From Geomonas limicola (GTDB lineage Bacteria; Desulfobacterota; Desulfuromonadia; Geobacterales; Geobacteraceae), in assembly GCF_014193675.1 (NCBI RefSeq), contig NZ_BLXZ01000011.1, positions 62,001-126,000 of the forward strand: a stretch of 64,000 nucleotides of DNA, written 5' to 3'. Below, in pieces: positions 44,243-53,699 of the stretch (its first letter is position 1; the number at the start of each line of letters is the position of its first letter). Both the position numbers and the translations under genes were made by a program. Under the pieces are notes generated by a model that was not told the DNA's origin, did not search any database, and saw nothing but the letters and a program-made list of their open reading frames with translations.

Positions 44243-44752
44243 ATGGCGCAGAGAAAGGGCCAGGACAGGGCCGCGGCCGACGCCGAGGCGCTCATCGCCC
44301 GCTACGGGCTCAAACCGCACCCGGAAGGGGGGTGGTTCGCAGAGGTACACCGCTCGGGGAGATCGGTCGGGACCCCTCAGGGCTACCCCGGCGAGCGGGT
44401 GGCACTTACCGCCATCTACTTCCTGCTCAGGGAAGGTGACTTTTCCGCCTTCCACAGCGTGACCAGCGAGGAGGTCTGGATCCATCTGGCAGGTGCGCCG
44501 CTCGAGCTGGCACTGCTCGACCCGGAGCCGCAGTTGGTCACGCTTGCCGCTCCGGGAGAGCCGGGAGAGTCGCTCATCGTGGTAGCGCCAGACGTGCCGC
44601 AGGCCGCCCGCAGCCTGGGAGCCTTTACCCTGACCAGCTGCCTGGTCGCTCCGGGGTTCGACTTCGACGACTTCCGGATGCCGCGCGCGGCGGAGCTCCT
44701 TGAGCGCTACCCGCACGCCGCCGAGTTGATCACCCGCTTCACCCGCAGCTGA
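44243..44752 (+). CDS. Cupin superfamily protein (DUF985)
   Basis: The 169-residue protein has the DUF985/Cupin_5 signature: LKPHPEGGWFAEVHRS, then TAIYFLLREGDFSAFHSVTSEEVWIHLAG and the closing GFDFDDFRMPRAAELL. Proteins of this group are single-domain cupins, some binding a metal or nucleotide sugar; no reaction is established for most. GGGAGAAGCC lies upstream of the ATG. It stands alone between a repeat and a strong terminator. Function is unknown. Confidence 0.85.
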   Translation: MAQRKGQDRAAADAEALIARYGLKPHPEGGWFAEVHRSGRSVGTPQGYPGERVALTAIYFLLREGDFSAFHSVTSEEVWIHLAGAPLELALLDPEPQLVTLAAPGEPGESLIVVAPDVPQAARSLGAFTLTSCLVAPGFDFDDFRMPRAAELLERYPHAAELITRFTRS

Positions 44753-44763
44753 AAAACGAAAAA

Positions 44764-44803
44764 AGGCCCCGGGGCAGGTTCTGCCGCCGGGGCCTTTACT
44801 TTT
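44764..44803. terminator. Bidirectional terminator between cupin and DUF3108 genes
   Basis: AAAGGCCCCGG pairs with CCGGGGCCTTT around a 14-base loop, with an A-rich stretch on the left and CTTTACTTTTT on the right. Confidence 0.85.
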
Positions 44804-44815
44804 TGGGCCAACTTT

Positions 44816-45583
44816 TTACTTCTGCTCGGGCCAGTAGCTCCCGCCCACCAGAGTCGCCGTGATCTTCCCCAGCTTCACCTTGGTGGTCATCTTCACGGGA
44901 ATCCGGCGCTCGTCATCGGTGAGCCACACCGTCACCTCGCCGGTACGGGCGAAAAGCCCCTCGCTTTTCAGAAGCGGCTTCACCACGATGGTCTTGAACT
45001 TTCCAACCGACGTCTTGATCTCCTCGCGCCGCAGCACCTGCACCTCGGTGTTCCAGAGCCTCTTGAAGTCGTAGATCTCCACGAAGAGCGACTTGCCGAT
45101 TTCCAGCTCGCTGGTACGCACGAAGTAGATGCACGAGAGACTGTCGAAGGTCTTCGCGGTGATGCTGTCGGTCTTCTCGGTCTTCTTCAGGTGATCCTTG
45201 GAGTGCACCTTCAGGTTCACCGCGTCGAAGTGCGCCTCCTTCAGGGTGTGGAAGCTCCCCTCGTTGATCTTTTCGTAGTAGGTCTTCGGCATACCGATCG
45301 CTTCGCTCCCGTTGCCGCGGGCCACCACCGACTCGGTACGATCGTCGACCGGGAAGATCGGACTGAGCCACCCGGCAGAGTGGACCGTGGAGACGATGTG
45401 CAGGTCGCCATCCCGCAGGGTCACCTCCTGGATGGCAGTGCCAGCCTTGATCCCGGTCCAGCTGATGTCGTACACCAGGCGTTCGGGGACGGTAAGCGAG
45501 GATGCTGCATAAGCACTGGAGAGAACGCCCAGGCTGCCGATAAGGAAGAAGACGAGAAGTTTCAAACGAAGAAAGTTTTTCAT
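44816..45583 (-). CDS. DUF3108-family exported protein
   Basis: The 255-residue protein has a signal peptide (LLVFFLIGSLGVLSSAYA). The mature part starts VPERLVYDISWTGIKAGTA and contains TVHSAGWLSPIFPVDDRTES and LTDDERRIPVKMTTKVKLG, which I recognise as DUF3108, a periplasmic beta-rich family of unknown role. No ribosome binding site precedes the ATG; the -10 box of a good promoter ends only six bases before it, so the mRNA is predicted to be leaderless. It is divergent from cheD. Confidence 0.85.
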   Translation of the reverse strand: MKNFLRLKLLVFFLIGSLGVLSSAYAASSLTVPERLVYDISWTGIKAGTAIQEVTLRDGDLHIVSTVHSAGWLSPIFPVDDRTESVVARGNGSEAIGMPKTYYEKINEGSFHTLKEAHFDAVNLKVHSKDHLKKTEKTDSITAKTFDSLSCIYFVRTSELEIGKSLFVEIYDFKRLWNTEVQVLRREEIKTSVGKFKTIVVKPLLKSEGLFARTGEVTVWLTDDERRIPVKMTTKVKLGKITATLVGGSYWPEQK

Positions 45584-45589
45584 CGGGAC

Positions 45590-45618
45590 AGATTAGCTCT
45601 AAGGTCAGGTCTTTTCAA
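45590..45618 (-). promoter_or_regulatory. Sigma-70 type promoter placed for a leaderless mRNA
   Basis: On the minus strand TTGAAA (45618-45613) and TAATCT (45595-45590) are 17 bases apart. Six bases, GTCCCG, separate the -10 box from the ATG at 45583. Confidence 0.65.
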
Positions 45619-45714
45619 GTGAAAAGGTGAAGGTTGTCCCTTAGTCTCATGATGATTGAATCCTCTTTGGCCCTTGAAACCATTGAGCAACGGAACACAA
45701 AGAGATCCTCCTTC

Positions 45715-46314
45715 ATGAAAATAGAAACCCTCGGCAGGTTCAAACATGTCACCCTGGAACCTGGTGAGCTCTACGCTTCCAAGGAACCGGTAACCATTTC
45801 GACGCTCCTTGGTTCCTGCGTAGCCGCCTGTCTCTACGACCCCGTGCACCGCGTGGTGGGAATGAACCATTTCATGCTCAGCAACCGGCGCTACTCCCGG
45901 GATCTGCCCCACTACCGCACCGATGCGGGGCGTTACGGGATCCAGGCCATGGAACTCCTCATCAACGAGATGATGCACCTGGGGGCCGACCGCAAGAAAT
46001 TGCAGGCCAAGGTGTTCGGCGGCGCCACCATCCTGCAGCGTACCGGCGCTATCGGCAACTTCTTCTGCGTGGGCGAGGTGAATTGCCGGTTCATCCATGA
46101 TTTTCTCGAGGACGAGCGCATTCCGATCCAGGCTAAGGAGCTGGGTGGCGACAAGGGGCGGGTGATCCATTTCTCGAACGGCGACTTCGCGGTGTACCTG
46201 AGGAAGGTGGAGCGCAGCAGCAGCGAGCGGCTGGCACAGCGCGACCGCAACTGCTGGCTGAAGGCGATCGAGATCCAGGAGCTCACACTCCCCACGCAGG
46301 ACATCTGGCTCTAG
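45715..46314 (+). CDS. cheD: Chemoreceptor glutamine deamidase CheD
   Basis: CheD deamidates glutamines in chemoreceptors and can bind CheC/CheX-type phosphatases. The catalytic cysteine lies in STLLGSCVAACLYD, the histidine in GMNHFML, and the threonine in YRTDAGRYG. KVFGGATIL and later IGNFFCVGEVN fit the family. I use the ATG giving MKIETLGRF (199 residues); earlier in-frame ATGs at about 45649 are possible, and no start has a strong ribosome site. No mcp or che operon adjoins it, though cheX is 5.5 kb away. Confidence 0.9.
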   Translation: MKIETLGRFKHVTLEPGELYASKEPVTISTLLGSCVAACLYDPVHRVVGMNHFMLSNRRYSRDLPHYRTDAGRYGIQAMELLINEMMHLGADRKKLQAKVFGGATILQRTGAIGNFFCVGEVNCRFIHDFLEDERIPIQAKELGGDKGRVIHFSNGDFAVYLRKVERSSSERLAQRDRNCWLKAIEIQELTLPTQDIWL

Positions 46315-46390
46315 TGCATTCGCTAGGGGAGCGGGGACGAGAACGCGTCGTTTGCCCGGAGCACCACTTCTCATGCACCATAAACACACA

Positions 46391-46427
46391 CAAAAAAAGC
46401 CGCTCTCCCCATGGGAGGCGGCTTTTT
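46391..46427. terminator. Bidirectional terminator between cheD and the hopanoid genes
   Basis: AAAAAGCCGC and its complement with a CTCCC/GGGAG inner stem around CAT are flanked by seven A and five T residues. Confidence 0.85.
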
Positions 46428-46453
46428 CGTTAACTGCTGCAGACGGACCGTTT

Positions 46454-46834
46454 CTAGGCGCCGCCGCTTTTGGTGATCATCACGACCCCGATGGCAACCA
46501 GCACGGTTCCGGCCCAGCGCATGGGGGTCACCACCTCGTGCAGGAAGTACTGGGACAGGAAGGCAACCAGGATGTAATTGAGCGCCTGCATGGGGAGTGC
46601 GACCGAGAGGTCCTCCCAGGAGAGTACGGCGAGCCAGAGGAAGAAGAATATTGCCAGCATGACGGTGCCGAACATAAGCTTCGGGGAGCTGAGTGCCTGC
46701 AGGGCCACGTTGAGGATCCCCTTCAGGTTCATCGTCGAGAGATCCCCCAGTTCTTTCATCCCGCGCGCCAGCAGGATATCCCCGATTGTCCCCGCCGTCA
46801 CCGCCAGCAGCATCACGATCACAGTCTTAAGCAT
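46454..46834 (-). CDS. Small four-helix membrane protein of the EamA/DMT type
   Basis: The 126-residue protein has four predicted membrane helices (residues about 3-22, 52-72, 78-97 and 103-121), with motifs of half-size drug/metabolite transporters (LSVALPMQALNYILVAFLSQY, RWAGTVLVAIGVVMI). Such proteins often act as dimers or export lipid-linked or small cargo. Its ATG lies inside the last codons of hpnK (8-base overlap), so it belongs to the same operon. It could move a hopanoid or its precursor across the membrane; this is inferred from position. Confidence 0.75.
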   Translation of the reverse strand: MLKTVIVMLLAVTAGTIGDILLARGMKELGDLSTMNLKGILNVALQALSSPKLMFGTVMLAIFFFLWLAVLSWEDLSVALPMQALNYILVAFLSQYFLHEVVTPMRWAGTVLVAIGVVMITKSGGA

Positions 46835-47693
46835 AGTTCTTCTCTTCTCCTCGATAGTTTCTCAGGGTGATGCCCGATTGAGCCAGCTTGGCCGTCACCT
46901 TCCTGCTGGTGAGTGCCGCAAGCTCGTCGTCGTGGCGGTACTCGGGCATCCAGCGGTCCAGCTCCGCGCAGGGGCGGCAGCCCGGATGGAAATAGATCTC
47001 GGTGAGCCCTTCGCCCACGCTGTCCAGTGCCTTGAGCAGGTACTCCTCGGTCATTCGGCCCGAGTTGAGTAGCCCCTTCACCTCGCCGGCGTAGCGGATC
47101 CCCAGCCGGTCCAGCTGCGGCCGGCAGCGCTTGGCGAGGCTGGCGAAGATGAAGGCGTCGGCACACTTGCCGACCAGTCGCTGGCGGTCCACGGCGAGGT
47201 TCGCCGAAAGGTTCTCGCGTGACAGCCGGAAGGTGGTGATACCGTACCTGGGCATGAGTTCGGTGAGGACGTCGAACACTGCCGGATGCATGTGGATGTT
47301 GAGATGGCCGTCCACATGGCTCAACGCAAGCCCCGTTTCGAGGAATGCAGTGATCTGCGCCTCGATCTCCTTGAAGAGCTGCTTCCGGAGTGGCTTGAGG
47401 AAGAAGTAGCGCATGCCGGCCATGACCGGGTCGTTGCCGAAGTTGCCGTCGGCGTCGACCAGGGCGGGAAGCCCATGGGCCGGCAGCACTCCACGCCCCT
47501 GCACCAGGGTAAGGTGCAGGCCGACCTGTAGCCCCGGGTTCTCCTTGGCAAGCGCAACGGCCTCCTCGGCCGCCGCACCCCGCACCATAAGCGAGGTGGA
47601 GGTCAGTATCCCCTGCTGCCAGGCCTTGACGATCCCGAGGTTCGCGCCAGGGCTTAAGCCGAAGTCGTCGGCGTTGATGATGAGCTGTCGCAT
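46827..47693 (-). CDS. hpnK: Hopanoid deacetylase HpnK (YdjC/ChbG family)
   Basis: HpnK belongs to the YdjC-type carbohydrate deacetylases and removes acetyl from N-acetylglucosaminyl hopanoid. The N-terminal INADDFGLSPGANLGI metal motif, GLQVGLHLTLVQG and HVDGHLNIHMHPAVFDVL carry the metal and catalytic histidines and aspartates. The 288-residue reading from MRQLIINADDFG matches the family start, although no strong ribosome site is seen; tandem heptamers lie just upstream. HpnJ is the previous gene on this strand, 240 bases before. HpnI, the glycosyltransferase partner, is not in the window. Confidence 0.88.
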   Translation of the reverse strand: MRQLIINADDFGLSPGANLGIVKAWQQGILTSTSLMVRGAAAEEAVALAKENPGLQVGLHLTLVQGRGVLPAHGLPALVDADGNFGNDPVMAGMRYFFLKPLRKQLFKEIEAQITAFLETGLALSHVDGHLNIHMHPAVFDVLTELMPRYGITTFRLSRENLSANLAVDRQRLVGKCADAFIFASLAKRCRPQLDRLGIRYAGEVKGLLNSGRMTEEYLLKALDSVGEGLTEIYFHPGCRPCAELDRWMPEYRHDDELAALTSRKVTAKLAQSGITLRNYRGEEKNYA

Positions 47694-47714
47694 GAAATTC
47701 AGGGGCTTAAATTC

Positions 47715-47744
47715 AGGGACTAAGGGACTGGGGGCTAGGGACTG
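47715..47744. repeat. Tandem AGGGACT-type repeat
   Basis: Units AGGGACT-A, AGGGACT-G, GGGGCT and AGGGACT follow each other directly before hpnK. They are the reverse complement of the CCCTAGT-type units at 47859-47917. Confidence 0.75.
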
Positions 47745-47858
47745 CAACCCCGAAGGACCTCTTCCCTCACCGATCTGTATCTAGCCCTTCCCCTTTGTCA
47801 TCTTTTAATTCCTGGACATAGCCGGGTACCTGGTGAAACGGGAAGTGCAGTTGACTTT

Positions 47859-47917
47859 CCCTAGCCCTAATCCCTAGACCCTAGACCCTAGACCCTAGTC
47901 CCTAATCCCTAGTCCCT
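47859..47917. repeat. Tandem heptamer repeat CCCTARN
   Basis: After CCCTAG come seven uninterrupted heptamers: CCCTAAT, three CCCTAGA, CCCTAGT, CCCTAAT, CCCTAGT, then a final CCCT. It lies between hpnJ and hpnK. Confidence 0.9.
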
Positions 47918-47932
47918 GCCTCAACCCCTGCC

Positions 47933-49351
<1,419 letters not shown>

Positions 49352-49401
49352 ATAGTCGGCTCCCTTTTGCAGCATGGGGTCTCTTTAAAAAACAATCCGT
49401 C

Positions 49402-49430
49402 ACAATAAAGCGGCACCGGTTTTTTGTCAA
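49402..49430 (-). promoter_or_regulatory. Sigma-70 type promoter of hpnJ-hpnK
   Basis: On the minus strand TTGACA (49430-49425) and TATTGT (49407-49402) are 17 bases apart. Confidence 0.78.
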
Positions 49431-49455
49431 GACCAAAGCCCCCCGAGTTTTAACG

Positions 49456-49484
49456 TTGCGACGGTCGGCGCCCTCTGCTAAAGT
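49456..49484 (+). promoter_or_regulatory. Sigma-70 type promoter of hpnG
   Basis: TTGCGA (49456-49461) and TAAAGT (49479-49484) are 17 bases apart, 28 bases before the ATG at 49513. It is divergent from the hpnJ promoter, 26 bases away. Confidence 0.65.
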
Positions 49485-49512
49485 GCGCGGCAGTCAAGGA
49501 AAAGGGGATGTT

Positions 49513-50289
49513 ATGGGAATCACTGGACTGGGATTGGTGGCGGCCATGCCGGAGGAGATCGCTCCTCTTTTGCGCAGGGTGGGAAAGCCCCGCAAGGAGC
49601 ACCGCGTGGGGTACAACTGGTATCGCTTCGAGGTCTCCGGTGTGCCGGTAACTCTCATAGAGTCGGGAATGGGGCTGCGCCACGCCCAGGCGGCGACCCG
49701 GGCCCTCATCGAAGATGCTGCCCCCCAGCTTTTGCTTAATTTCGGCTTCACCGGAGCGGTACGACCGGGACTCGAGGTGGCGGATCTGGTCCTTGCTGAG
49801 CGGGTGCTGTTTCTGGCAGAAGACCGGGTTATCGAGCAGCCCATTCCGGCCCCCGGGTTGGTCCAGGCGGTTTCCGCCTCCCTGGCGTCAGGGACGCAGC
49901 GGATGGTACAGGGAACGGTCATCACCGCGGCGTCCATCACCAGCAAGCAAGCCTTGCAGGCGCGGCTCCCGTCCGAGCTTCCCCACCCGGTACTGGACAT
50001 GGAGTCGGCAGCCTTCATGACCGAGGCAGCCCGCGCGGGCATCCCGGCACTCGTTTTGCGTTGCATCAGCGATGCTGCCGACGAAGAGCTCGGCTTCTCC
50101 CTCGACGAGTTCTGCGATGCCGACCTCAAGATCCGCCTGCCGCGGGTGCTTTGGACCATCGCCCGCAAGCCGCGTATCATCCCCCAGCTGATCAGGCTCG
50201 CCGACAACACGAGCCGCGCCGGCAAAAGCCTGGCAACTGGCGTTCACGGGGCCTTGGAAACGCTCGTAGAAGTTCTCAAGAACGGTTAA
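49513..50289 (+). CDS. hpnG: Hopanoid nucleosidase/phosphorylase HpnG
   Basis: The 258-residue protein is of the MTAN/purine phosphorylase fold: LGLVAAMPEEIAPLLRR, LIESGMGLRHAQAATRALI and DMESAAFMTEAARAGIP, with the last holding the ribose-contact glutamate. HpnG removes adenine from adenosylhopane to give ribosylhopane. The family could also be a methylthioadenosine or futalosine nucleosidase, but divergent hpnJ and hpnK make HpnG more likely. The start follows AAGGGGATGTT; a further 19 codons upstream are open but unlikely. Confidence 0.8.
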   Translation: MGITGLGLVAAMPEEIAPLLRRVGKPRKEHRVGYNWYRFEVSGVPVTLIESGMGLRHAQAATRALIEDAAPQLLLNFGFTGAVRPGLEVADLVLAERVLFLAEDRVIEQPIPAPGLVQAVSASLASGTQRMVQGTVITAASITSKQALQARLPSELPHPVLDMESAAFMTEAARAGIPALVLRCISDAADEELGFSLDEFCDADLKIRLPRVLWTIARKPRIIPQLIRLADNTSRAGKSLATGVHGALETLVEVLKNG

Positions 50290-50327
50290 GACGTTTCCAG
50301 AGCGGTTTAAACGTGCCCACCACGAAA

Positions 50328-50354
50328 AAGGGGCGAACACGAGGTTCGCCCCTT
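50328..50354. terminator. Terminator between hpnG and ptsI
   Basis: AAGGGGCGAAC (50328-50338) pairs with GTTCGCCCCTT (50344-50354) around five bases. On the minus strand it is followed by five T residues and so ends the ptsI operon; the plus side has a poorer tail. Confidence 0.85.
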
Positions 50355-50384
50355 CAATTCTTCCGCAGTTGTACTACTCGCGAC

Positions 50385-52145
50385 TCAGTCGAAGCTCTCG
50401 GAGAACCTTGCCGCAATCTCGCTCTTCAGGTAGCTGTCCGCCTCGGTCGCGGTGGCGAAGGTCACCATCCGGTCCGCTACCTGCTTCGCCTCGGCCATGG
50501 TGCAGCGCCGCAGGATCTTCTTGACCCGTGGGATCGAGACCGGGTTCATGGAGAGCTCATCGAACCCCATCCCCAGCAAGAACGGGAGGTACTCCGGGTC
50601 CCCAGCCATCTCGCCGCAGATGTGGGCCTCGATGCCGGCCCGGTGTGCCGCGTCCACCACCTGCTTAAGTGACCGTAAGACTGCCGGGTGCAGCGGCTCG
50701 TAGAGCGAAGAGAGGTGCTCGTTGGTCCGGTCGATGGCCAGGGTGTACTGGATCAGGTCGTTGGTGCCGATGCTGAAGAAATCCACCTCGGCCGCCAGGA
50801 GGTCGGCGATCACCACCGCGGAAGGGATTTCGATCATGATCCCCATCTGGATCTCTTCGTCGAAGGGATACTTGCCGCGCAGCTCGGCCTTGGCCTCCTC
50901 GAGAAGTGCCTTGGCCTGCCTCACTTCCGCGACACCCGAGACCATCGGGAAGAAGAGTTGTACCGGCCCCAGCGCGCTGGCACGCAGGATGGCGCGCAGC
51001 TGGGCCTTGAAGGCCTTGGGCTGGCGCAGCGAAAGCCGGATGGCGCGCACCCCGAGGGCCGGGTTCATCTCATCAGTCAGACCCGGCTCGGTGAGGCACT
51101 TGTCCCCCCCGACGTCAAGGGTCCTGATGGTCACCGGCCGCGGCGCCATGGCCTGGACGATGGCGGCATAGGCCTGGTACTGCTCCTCCTCGTCCGGGTA
51201 GCTGGCGCGATTGAAGAAGAGCATCTCGGTTCTGTACAGGCCGATCCCCTCGCCGCCGTGCTTGTGAATGGCGGAGACTTCCTCGACGAACTCGATGTTC
51301 CCCTTGAGGCGGATTCGGTGGCCGTCCAGGGTCTGGGCCGGCAGGTCCTTCAGTTTCAACAGCTCGCGCTCGACGTATTCGTAGCGCTGCTTGCGCTGCA
51401 GGTACTCCCGGAACACCTCGGGATCAGGATTCAGGATCACCACACCGGTGGCACCGTCGATGATCACGGTATCGCCGTCGCTCACCTCGCTGGTGATCCG
51501 CTCGACCCCGACCACAGCGGGAATCTCGAAGGCACGGGCCAGGATGGAGGAGTGCGAGGTCTTGCCGCCGAGGTCGGTGACGAAGCCAACCACCTTCTCC
51601 TTGTCGATCTGCAGGATGTCGGCCGGCGAGAGCTCGTGGGCCACCACGATGGCCTTCCCCTCGATCTGGTCCAGAGATTCCTGTTTCTCGCCTACCATGG
51701 TGCGCAGTACCCGCTCGACCACCACCTCGATGTCGTTACCGCGCTCGCGCAGGTACTCGTCGTCCACGGCGTCGAAGAAGGTCTTGAAGCGGCTCATGGT
51801 ACGCTTGAGCGCCCCCTCGGCGTTGATCCCCAACCGCTCGATGTAGCCGGTGGTCTCGCTGATCAGCATGTTGTCGTCGAGCAGCAGGAGGTGCGCATCG
51901 ATCACGCAGAGGTGCTCGGGACCGTGGGTCTCGGAGAGCTGCTCCCTAAGGGCGGCAAGCTCCTCCTTGGTGCGGTCCAGCGCCTTGCGTAGCCGAAAGC
52001 GCTCGGCGGGGATGCCGTCGGCGGAGATCGGGTACTCGGTGACGATTACCCGGCGCCGTTCGGTGATGCGAACCTGGCCGATGGCGATACCGGCCGAGGC
52101 GCCCATCCCCTGGAATTGTCTGGCTTCACTCTTCACCAAATCCAT
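50385..52145 (-). CDS. ptsI: PTS enzyme I
   Basis: Enzyme I passes phosphate from PEP to HPr. The active histidine is His198 in GGKTSHSSILARAF. The PEP-binding half has GIGLYRTEMLFFNR, FSIGTNDLIQYTLAIDR and the active cysteine in HICGEMAGD. The 586-residue length is typical, and there is no GAF domain of the PtsP type. It overlaps the HPr gene by 20 bases. With HPr and an EIIA but no EIIB or EIIC in the operon, it should feed a regulatory rather than a transport chain. Confidence 0.95.
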   Translation of the reverse strand: MDLVKSEARQFQGMGASAGIAIGQVRITERRRVIVTEYPISADGIPAERFRLRKALDRTKEELAALREQLSETHGPEHLCVIDAHLLLLDDNMLISETTGYIERLGINAEGALKRTMSRFKTFFDAVDDEYLRERGNDIEVVVERVLRTMVGEKQESLDQIEGKAIVVAHELSPADILQIDKEKVVGFVTDLGGKTSHSSILARAFEIPAVVGVERITSEVSDGDTVIIDGATGVVILNPDPEVFREYLQRKQRYEYVERELLKLKDLPAQTLDGHRIRLKGNIEFVEEVSAIHKHGGEGIGLYRTEMLFFNRASYPDEEEQYQAYAAIVQAMAPRPVTIRTLDVGGDKCLTEPGLTDEMNPALGVRAIRLSLRQPKAFKAQLRAILRASALGPVQLFFPMVSGVAEVRQAKALLEEAKAELRGKYPFDEEIQMGIMIEIPSAVVIADLLAAEVDFFSIGTNDLIQYTLAIDRTNEHLSSLYEPLHPAVLRSLKQVVDAAHRAGIEAHICGEMAGDPEYLPFLLGMGFDELSMNPVSIPRVKKILRRCTMAEAKQVADRMVTFATATEADSYLKSEIAARFSESFD

Positions 52146-52392
52146 TGCGGATCAGTTCCCCGATTGCCTCGAAGGCCTCGGCTTCATCCGGCCCCTCGAC
52201 CTTAAGCGTCACGACGCTCCCTTTGCCGGCCGCCAGCATCATGATCCCCATGATGCTCTTGCCGTTCACCTCGACACCCTCGCGCTCGATCTTGATCTCC
52301 GAGCCGAAGCGGCTCGCGGTCTTCACCAACAATGCGCTGGCCCGGGCATGCAGTCCGAGCTTGTTGGGTATCACGAATTCACCTTGATTCAT
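52126..52392 (-). CDS. PTS phosphocarrier protein HPr
   Basis: HPr takes phosphate from enzyme I on His15 (NKLGLHARASALLV). It also has Ser46 in VNGKSIMGIMMLAA, the site used by HPr kinase, whose gene hprK is in the same operon. At 88 residues it is a standard single-domain HPr. It lies 50 bases after the EIIA gene and overlaps ptsI. The two phosphorylation sites together suggest it integrates PEP level and energy state. Confidence 0.95.
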   Translation of the reverse strand: MNQGEFVIPNKLGLHARASALLVKTASRFGSEIKIEREGVEVNGKSIMGIMMLAAGKGSVVTLKVEGPDEAEAFEAIGELIRNGFGEE

Positions 52393-52442
52393 ATGCCTCT
52401 CTTCGTATCCTGTCGGCTTGGGGCCGGTGTCGGCCCCGGCCG

Positions 52443-52838
52443 CTACCTTTTCAGGTAGTCTCCGGCCACCGAGATCCCCTCGCGGCCGCTCTCCTTGAGT
52501 TTCAAGGCCAACTCGCCCACCGCCAACCGGTTGCGGTCCTGGGTGAACCGGATCAGCATCGGGAGGTTCACCCCAGTCAGCACCTCGACCCTCCCCTCCT
52601 CCAGGAAGGAGAGGCTCATGTTGGACGGCGTGCCGCCGAACATGTCGGTCATGATAATGGCGCCGGCGCCGGAGACCCGGCCCACCGCCTCCTTGATGGA
52701 AGCCATCACCGTCGCAGCCTGGGTGTCCGGGGCGATTCCCACCACCTCCACCAGCTCCAGTTTCCCGACGATCATCTCCGCCGCAGCGAGCAGCTCGGCT
52801 GCCACCCCCGCATGCGTTACTACAACCAGTCCTATCAT
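52443..52838 (-). CDS. PTS EIIA component of the mannose type
   Basis: The 131-residue protein is a single EIIA-Man domain: IGLVVVTHAGVAAELL with the active His9, then IIMTDMFGGTPSNMSLSFL. No IIB, IIC or IID domain follows in the operon, so it probably acts as a phosphorylation-dependent regulator, as EIIA-Ntr does in enterobacterial rpoN operons; here the fold is of another family. Its start overlaps the rapZ stop by four bases (ATGA), so the two are translated together. Confidence 0.92.
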   Translation of the reverse strand: MIGLVVVTHAGVAAELLAAAEMIVGKLELVEVVGIAPDTQAATVMASIKEAVGRVSGAGAIIMTDMFGGTPSNMSLSFLEEGRVEVLTGVNLPMLIRFTQDRNRLAVGELALKLKESGREGISVAGDYLKR

Positions 52839-53698
52839 CCCTGCCCCTTGTCGATATCCCTGTGGGTGATCTTGATATTTACGTTTCTCTGCCTGAAATA
52901 CTGGTACAGCTCTTCTGCGATGGCGACCGAACGGTGCCGACCGCCGGTGCAGCCAATCGAGACGGAAAGGTACGACTTACCCTCCCGCCGGTAACCGGGG
53001 AGCAGGTGCTCCAAAAGACCCCGAAAGCGCTCCAGGAAGACCTCGGTCTCCTTCTGGCCCAGGACGTAGTCGCGCACCCCCTGCTCGAGCCCCGAGAACG
53101 GGCGCAGCGCCGGGACGAAGTAGGGGTTCGGGAGAAAGCGGACGTCCATGACCAGATCGCTCTCGAGCGGGATGCCGTAACGAAACCCGAAGGACTGCAG
53201 GTTCACCTGCATCTCCAGGGCGCTCTCGCTCCCCTTGATGCTGGAGATCACCACCTCCTTCAGGCGGTGCACGTTCATCTCGGAGGTGTCGATGATGGCG
53301 GTCGCAATGCGTCTGAGGCCCGCCAGCTGGTCGCGCTCGAAGCGGATCCCCTCGGGGACCGTGCCGCCGTCCAGGGCCGGGTGCCGGCGCCTGGTCTCGG
53401 AGAAGCGGCGGATCAGCACCTCGTCGCTGGAGTCGAAGAAGAAGATCTTCAGGATGTGACCGGCGTGGGTCAGGTTCCTGAACACCTCGTCATACCCTTT
53501 CATGAAGTCGCGGCTGCGGATGTCCATCACCAGCGCCACGTCCTTGATATCCTCGCGCGAGTGCTCTACCAGGTCGATGAAGGTGGAGACCAGGGAGACC
53601 GGGAGGTTGTCCAGGCAGAAGAATCCTTCGTCCTCGAGGGCACGAACCGCGGTGGATTTTCCCGAGCCGGAGAGCCCGGTGATGATCACGATGCGCAT
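52835..53698 (-). CDS. rapZ: RapZ/YvcJ-type nucleotide-binding protein
   Basis: The 287-residue P-loop protein has GLSGSGKSTAVRALED at the N-terminus and the family blocks FCLDNLPVSLV, MDIRSRDF and, near the C-terminus, IGCTGGRHRSVAIAEEL. In E. coli RapZ binds small RNAs that control glucosamine-6-phosphate synthase; in other bacteria its relative YvcJ has a less clear role. It begins one base after the hprK stop. Whether an RNA target exists here is not shown. Confidence 0.93.
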   Translation of the reverse strand: MRIVIITGLSGSGKSTAVRALEDEGFFCLDNLPVSLVSTFIDLVEHSREDIKDVALVMDIRSRDFMKGYDEVFRNLTHAGHILKIFFFDSSDEVLIRRFSETRRRHPALDGGTVPEGIRFERDQLAGLRRIATAIIDTSEMNVHRLKEVVISSIKGSESALEMQVNLQSFGFRYGIPLESDLVMDVRFLPNPYFVPALRPFSGLEQGVRDYVLGQKETEVFLERFRGLLEHLLPGYRREGKSYLSVSIGCTGGRHRSVAIAEELYQYFRQRNVNIKITHRDIDKGQG

Positions 53699-53699
53699 T

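Noticed and set aside
49513-50289. The nucleosidase as a methylthioadenosine/SAH or futalosine enzyme
   Set aside because: The fold allows it, but divergent hpnJ and hpnK and the overall pattern favour HpnG; kept as an alternative in the entry.
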